Positions 58,227 through 64,000 of a stretch of DNA of 64,000 nt are shown here, piece after piece (the first letter of the stretch is position 1; each line of letters starts with the position of its first letter). Source of the stretch: Spinacia oleracea (lineage: Eukaryota; Streptophyta; Magnoliopsida; Caryophyllales; Amaranthaceae); NCBI RefSeq assembly GCF_020520425.1, contig NC_079487.1:112316141-112380140 (forward strand). Direction: 5' to 3'. A program made the translations under genes and the position numbers. The notes beneath the pieces are model-generated. The model was given only the letters and a program-made list of their open reading frames with translations, was not told the origin of the DNA and made no database searches.

Positions 58227-59655
58227 TGAAGCTTTTTGTTGTTTCCTCTAGATTCAAGCCCCTACATTTACTTTGGTGGTCTTTTGTTCTGTTAGATGTG
58301 AGACTTTGCCGTCATATTATTATATGGAGTTAGGTTTTTATGTGCGATATTCCCTTTATTCCAAAATAATCACACCCTTTTATTATCGGAGGTCTCAATC
58401 AGAATGCTCTTCATTTTCATCCTGCTTATCCTTTTCTTTGTCTTTTACAGTATTGTCTTTTGTTTGTGTATGTGTGACCAAGCACTGTCTTGTTCTCACT
58501 TCTCAATGCCTACCTTGTTGTGTAGTTGCATGCTTCTATGTACTTTAGATTTATATGTTTGTTGGTTTCCCACCGTATTTGTTCTCTAAACTTTGTTAGT
58601 TTAAGACATGAACTTAATTTATATATGTATACTATAGAAAAGGCACTAATTCCAGAATTTGTAATGTTAACTGTCGAATTCATGGGAGCAATTTGGCCTT
58701 GTTCTCGACTTTCGACGTAATTGTCTTATTTGTTTGTTGGGCCGAATTTGAACCGGGTTGGGGAATCCAGACCTGGTTAGACTGGGTTGTTCATGGGTTG
58801 TCTGGGGCTTACCCAACTTGGGTTGGGCTGTGTGCTGGGTTTGGAAGCAAGTTTTGGTGTTCCCCCCCCCCTGAAAATTGGGTATTTGTCTATTTGATAG
58901 ACCGGTTGAGGCCAAAATCAACCCCCGGAGACATACCAGGTCGGACCTGATTGTCCTATAGACTGAGTTCCATACTTCCATATAGCATCTTTAGTACGGA
59001 GTAAGAAAGTAAAGACCAAATTAACAATGTTCTCTGTTTAGAGGAACTCTATGTTCTCAAATTAGTTGCTAATTGCTACGGTACATTTAACTTTTCATTA
59101 TCTCAGAAAATAAAGGAAAAATTCTCAAATTAACAATGGTGTTTGGTTGTATTGCTTACTCTTGGTAAATAATATCAATTCTTATTTGCCAAAAAAACAA
59201 TGGTTTCAAATCAGTACCTAAATATTGTAATTTGGTACGAACCCTCCTACAAGAGAGGTGGGTAGCATTTTCATCTTATGACTCGTGATTTATCTAAAAC
59301 AATATTGTTTGGTATGAAGTAAAATTTGTGTTCAATGTTATAAGTTTTGTTCTTTTAATGTTTATTTGGTACTGTAGATTGCCTAATTATTCTTGCCTTT
59401 CTGAAAGTCGTATAATGAACACTAATCCACTGTTGTATTTATGACTTTACAAGTTAACTAATTATCTCTGACATTTATTTGATAATACAAAATTAATTAC
59501 TTTTTACTTGGTAGAAAAAATTTCGTGTTAATTTGAAAACTGTGATTCAGAACTAGGAAGAATGATGTGCATCGTACTAATTGGTGTTAGGCATTTTTCT
59601 GTTCTAATGAATTTTCTGAATGAAATAACTAGTCTTCAATAATACAGTGGATATG
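58227..59655. other. Spacer between members C and D
   Basis: Contains the probable promoter of member C next to 58227, a (C)10 run at 58862-58871, and a GGGTTGGGC-rich stretch (58740-58860) that looks like old retroelement DNA. No gene is recognised. Confidence 0.4.
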
Positions 59656-61185
59656 TCAAAATGATAATAGGTAATTAGTGAGGAATTCTAAGGACTTGCA
59701 AGAGGAGCCACCTTTCATAAGAGAAAGCGTTGCCTTTTCTTTCAGAGCTGTGGTTCTGTTTCTCATTGCTTCACCTTCTCCTTCGACCATCAGTTTTCTG
59801 ATTGCCCTCTCTATTTCACCCCTTTTCACTCCATTCTCCAGCTGAAATCCGATTTTCCAATTGTCAATTACATGCCTCGTGTTTATAGTCTGGTCAGCAA
59901 ACAAGGGCAGGCAAAGCATTGGCACCCCTTCGCTGATGCTCTCAATAATTGAATTCCATCCACAATGTGTCCAGAAACCTCCTATAGCAGGGTGGGCTAA
60001 AACCTCTTGTTGAGGTGCCCAGTTGACAATGTTCCCTCTTTGGCCTATCATGTCTGAGTAACCCTCAGGCAAGGGTAGTGGATCAGTTTCAGTTGATCCT
60101 TCAATCGAGCCACGACGAATCACCCATAGGAAAGGCTGCTTGCTGTTGGCTAATCCGTAGGCTATCTCTAGAAAATCAGCTTTGCTCACTTCTGCCATGC
60201 TCCCAAAACTAACATAGAGTACAGACTTTGGTAACTGTGTATTAAGCCATGAAATGGATGTATGGTCTTGCGTCCATATGGTCGCCTGAGAACTTTGTGA
60301 GTTCTTGTGTAACGGGCCTATTGAAAAGATGGGGATGGGAAGTGCTTGTTGAACTCTTGTTATATAAGAACCTTCAAGCTCCTCAAATGTGTTGCAGATG
60401 ATTCCTTGAGAACTCTCCATCTCTTTCATAATATCAGCCAGTAGGTTATGTTTTGCCTCTAGAGGTAGATCTTTGACTTTGAGAGGTGGAAGCTCTGGTA
60501 CTGGTTCGTCAAGTTTAGACTCTGAAATATGTGTGTGTAAGAGAGAGGGAGAGCCGAAGAGGAGGTCAAACCATTAAGGAGGGACAATTAGAATTTTTTA
60601 ACATTAAACATACAGATGTTAGGAGTTGTTTATTATGTAGTGAATTAGAATTCAAAGTTGCAAGTAATAATGGATTGGCATTTTAAATCGTCAGGTAATA
60701 AAGATGTTGCGTTTATTACCTTGGAGAGGGTAGTAGCCCTTTGCTCGGAGAAATGGCAGGGATTGATAAATATAATAGGTAGACATGCTAGCACACCTCA
60801 GCACGATCCTAGGGAGGCGGAGGCTACTGGTAACAGAACTTGTGAATGACCACATAGGATCTGCAATAAGGCAAGCGATGGGCTCCTGGTGTGTGACACC
60901 GTTGCTCAAAATCTGGGACAAGCAATTTCTGAATGGTTCTGAGCAGTTTGTGTTAAGGTCGGTTAGGACTGTTTGATTACTTGGTCCAAATATGGCATTA
61001 TCAGGTAATCCATCGTCCAAGAAGTAGAAGGTGAAGTGAGGGAAGTGGGTCGGATCGAGAGATCTATAGTTTGTTTGGATGATGGTGATTGAGAATCCTT
61101 TTGAGTGGAGAAGAGTTGCTAGATGGAACATTGGTGTAACATGGCCTTGCAAGGGTAGAGGGAATAGGACTACTCTTACCCCCAT
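59656..61185 (-). CDS. UDP-glycosyltransferase, UGT76-like, 443 aa (array member D)
   Basis: Exons 60720-61185 and 59656-60521, with a short 198-bp GT-AG intron in phase 1. The catalytic pair is His15 (PLQGH) and Asp109 (LIAD). The PSPG box, residues 323-366, begins WAPQQEVLAHPAIGG, with THCGWNS, ending LFADQ. Start: the ATG at 61185 (MGVRVVLF) has a strong context (A at -3, G at +4) and the same Met is kept in pseudogene B, which lacks the upstream one. An in-frame ATG at 61239 would add 18 residues and cannot be excluded. Cytosolic glucosyltransferase, acceptor unknown. A TGACG word (TGA-factor half-site) lies about 210 bp upstream on the minus strand, as also before member C. This is weak evidence for stress or salicylate control. 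Confidence 0.9.
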
Positions 61186-61239
61186 ATTGCTTTGCTGCCT
61201 CGCTCCCTCCTTTGGATCTTTGGTTAATATTTGAGACAT

Positions 61240-61772
61240 TAGTTCAAAGGCTTCTCTAGTAGTCTTGTTTTCTGTAATATGTTGTATAGAGTTGAGTACG
61301 CCCTGAAATGGCCACTGCTTCAGCAGGAAATTTATAGAGGATGTAGAATCTGAAACTTTGTCTATTGAAAATAACCAAATGGAGAAGGATCCGTGCATGC
61401 GTCACAACACTATGTTTACTACTCATTCCCATGCATGGGACAACTGTAGACTCCAAGCTATCCCCCTCCCACGGTCCCCACTGCATTGGTGTGTTTGGCT
61501 GTCAAGGGAATTTGCAAATGCCACTTCATTACATTTTCCACCCAGAATGAAAAACTGCAACTGACATTTGCAAATTCACTTGACAAAATTGGACCTGAAA
61601 AACAAATAAATTATGTAGAATGTAGAAAATTGAGTCCAAGCTACAGCCTTGAATGTTTAATACTTTGGAACACATTATAGATTCGAAAAAAAAAAGGGGG
61701 GGGAAAGCTAAAGGCCCCCGTTTTATCTCCTTGAGTCTCTTGTAACTCAAATAAATATGATTTACTTGAATT
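61240..61772. other. Spacer between members D and E
   Basis: Promoter side of member D and 3' side of member E in only about 0.5 kb. An A run followed by a G run lies at 61686-61704. No further gene. Confidence 0.4.
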
Positions 61773-63786
61773 TCATCTCCTATGTTTTTTAGGAATTTCA
61801 GCAGAACAAAAGGATAAAATATGATTAGTCAGCTGATCTAGTGCTTTAAATGATGATCCTCCTTCCATGAGACAACTTTGTGCTTCCTCCTTCAAAGCTG
61901 CTACCCTTTCTCTCATCTCTTCACCTTCTTTTCCCAACATCAGTCTTCTGATAGCGCGCTCTATATTCTGTCTCTCAATCCCCTTTTCCAAGTGCAGTCC
62001 GATCCTCAAGATATCACTTACATGTCTGGCATTCATCTTCTGATCCCCAAAAAATGGAAGGCAGATCATGGGGACCCCTTGGCAAATGCTTTCAATTGTT
62101 GAGTTCCAGCCACAGTGTGTCCAGAATCCTCCAACACTTGGATGTGCCAAAACCTCTAGTTGTGGTGCCCATGTTACAGTATAGCCTCTCCCACTCACGG
62201 TCTCCAGGAAACCGTTGGGGAATATATCATTATCATCCTTAACCAAGCCATTAATCATCTTAGGTCGAACCACCCATAAGAAGGGCTGTTGGCTTTTGGC
62301 AAGACCCCAAGCTACCTCTAAAAACTGTTCCTTGCTTATAGCTGCAATTGTCCCAAAGCTCACATACAGTACAGAATTTGGTGCTTGGGTGTTTAGCCAG
62401 GTGATGGAGCTGTGTTCTTCATCAAGTTTTTCGCCCATATAAGTTGAAGGGTACTTGTGCAGTGGGCCTATTGGAAATATAGGAGTACCAGGAAGACTTC
62501 TACCAAATAGATCTAAAAAAGACCCTTCAAGTTCCTTGAATGTATTACAAATGTATCCAAGACGATAAGTCTTGGCTTCTTTAACCACGACAGCAAGTGT
62601 ATCATGAATGGCCTCTGGTGGAAGGTCTTTCACTTTCAGTGGTGGAATCTCCGATACTGCTTCTTCTTGTTCACTCTCTGAAAGATAGTGGCACTTAGAG
62701 GAAAGGAAGGGAATATAAAATACAGATGTATAGATTACATATGCCGATTAGTATGTTTTCTTCTTGTTTGCAGCACCCATATTGGTTAGAAATGATTGGA
62801 GAGACTTTTATCTGTGTGTGCTTGTAGTAGTACAGTACAGTGATAGTAGGTTTATTCAAAAACTTATCAGGCCTTCATGTTGATCTTTTTTGTTTCACTT
62901 TTTTTTCCATCTTTATTCTTTATACAGAGTGTTATTCTACTGTCTACATTGAAGAAAATGACTTGATTTGCATGTTTAATGTATAATAATGTCTTAGTTG
63001 TATTAGAACTGAGAAAAGCTAGTGATTATTAGATCTTTCAGCATTTGCTGACACTTAAGTCTTTTGTTGTATACAGGTCAGGATGAGTTACTTGAGGATA
63101 TAGAGGTTGAAAATTTTCCATGTCAATGGTACTCAGTTACAGTTGGGCCTAAAAAGCTGCTGTAATTTTGTTCATTTGGAGAATAAAATGAGCAAAAAAA
63201 AAACACCTATATATTTTGTATAGAAAGTTAGGAAGCATTGCATACCTTGGATGGGGTAGTAGCCCTTTTGCCGTAAAAGTGGCACTGAATCATACAGAAC
63301 AAAAGCCAACAGGCCACCAGTTCTTAGTGCAAGCCTTGGGAGGTTCAATTCATCAGCAATTGTTCCTGCAAAATCCCACAGTGGATCTGATATCAAACAG
63401 GCAACTGGCTCAATGTCCTTGGAAGCGTCCTCCAAAATCTGGGACAAGGAATCCCGAAAAGGCAACGGAAAACTCTTATTTAGTAAAGTTACAGCCTCCC
63501 AAGGATCCGGTACGGAAGCGAGAGCTTCTTGACTCCACAGTGCTTCTTCAATATAGTGGAAAGTGAAGTTGGGAAATGTAGTTTGATCTGATGAATTGAG
63601 ACGAGTTTGGATAACGGTGATGGAAAACCCCTTTGAGTAAAGGGCGTTTCCTAAATTGAACATCGGTGTTGTGTGCCCAACATATGGATAAGGAAACAAT
63701 AGCACTCTGCAACCCAGCTTGATTACTTGTTTCTCCATTGAAGCTGTTGCTGTTGCTGTTGCTGTTGCTATTGCTAGTTTACCCAT
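61773..63786 (-). CDS. UDP-glycosyltransferase, UGT76-like, 481 aa (array member E)
   Basis: Exons 63246-63786 and 61773-62677, with a 568-bp GT-AG intron in phase 1. The catalytic pair is His38 (PYVGH) and Asp134 (LISD). The PSPG box, residues 350-393, begins WAPQLEVLAHPSVGG, with THCGWNS, ending FFGDQ; ESICQGVPM has Gln where the others have Glu. Start: the first ATG (63786) has a good context but adds GKLAIATATATATAS, coded by a CAACAG-type microsatellite. The second ATG (63738) gives MEKQ as in member A and would make a 465-residue protein. Closest to member A at both ends, so A and E are probably a duplicate pair now separated by B, C and D. Probable cytosolic glucosyltransferase, acceptor unknown. 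Confidence 0.92.
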
Positions 63787-63790
63787 TTCA
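63736..63790 (-). repeat. Hexamer microsatellite at the start of member E
   Basis: The plus strand reads GAAGCTGTTGCTGTTGCTG and so on (63740-63770). It codes for an Ala-Thr run between the two candidate start codons. Length changes by 6 bp would keep the frame. Confidence 0.7.
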
Positions 63791-64000
63791 GATCATTTTA
63801 GCAACAATAAGACTTTTATTTGACAGTGACTGGTTTCTAAACTCCAAACAACTTTTGTTGGTTGTTTGGGTTTTTGTTTTTTAATGGTGCAAAGGTTGTC
63901 TTGGTTCATCGTATGAAAGGATAGGAACATAGGAATATGCTGCTGTCACTGCTGCTGTCATCTCGGCTTTGTGCCTGTAGGATTTGTAAAACGAAGTAAA
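63787..64000. other. Upstream region of member E
   Basis: On the minus strand an AAATAAAAG word about 35 bp before the first ATG could act as TATA box. A minimal upstream frame ATG-ATC-TGA directly precedes the start. Nothing more is seen to the window end. Confidence 0.35.

Noticed and set aside
61239-61398. Upstream extension of member D to 61398
   Set aside because: The ORF up to 61398 is not similar to other members; only the Met at 61239 or 61185 is a reasonable start.

Overview
This window is nuclear DNA from a flowering plant: GT-AG introns, a UGT76-type glycosyltransferase array, class I small heat-shock proteins, Stowaway and hAT elements, a Helitron, a tRNA-derived SINE and nested Ty1/copia elements. 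The species cannot be fixed from the sequence alone; a eudicot, perhaps Caryophyllales, is only an impression.

Left part (1-17 kb). The last three exons of an unidentified host gene are followed by about 11 kb of intergenic DNA filled with small non-autonomous elements. These include a 497-bp inverted-repeat MITE, a hAT element with a perfect 8-bp target duplication, a 2.3-kb inverted-repeat element, a MITE inserted into another copy of its own family, and two minisatellites that each start beside a CACATCATC/CACCATC hairpin. Two class I small heat-shock protein genes (12.3-12.8 kb on +, 15.7-16.2 kb on -) lie tail to tail.

Middle (17.0-46.3 kb). This is one large nest of transposons. Copia-like element I (LTRs about 157 bp, the most diverged) contains copia element II (LTRs about 785 bp). 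Element II contains a 4.2-kb Helitron and copia element III (10.5 kb, LTRs about 1340 bp and almost identical). Element I also contains a SINE and copia element IV, which has one long gag-pol frame. Matching target duplications (TAACA for II, CGACG for III, GTTGY for I) fix the order of insertion. The Helitron carries pieces of at least four host genes: beta-galactosidase, calcineurin B-like protein, WRKY factor and a leucine-rich-repeat protein.

Right part (46.3-64 kb). After a Stowaway MITE and a poly(A) retroposon comes a tandem array of UDP-glycosyltransferases, all on the minus strand. There are four genes that look intact (two exons each, one phase-1 intron at the same place), one full-length pseudogene and two smaller fragments. 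The intact proteins keep the His/Asp pair and the 44-residue PSPG box ending in Asp-Gln, so they are expected to transfer glucose from UDP-glucose to small molecules in the cytosol. The acceptors cannot be read from sequence.
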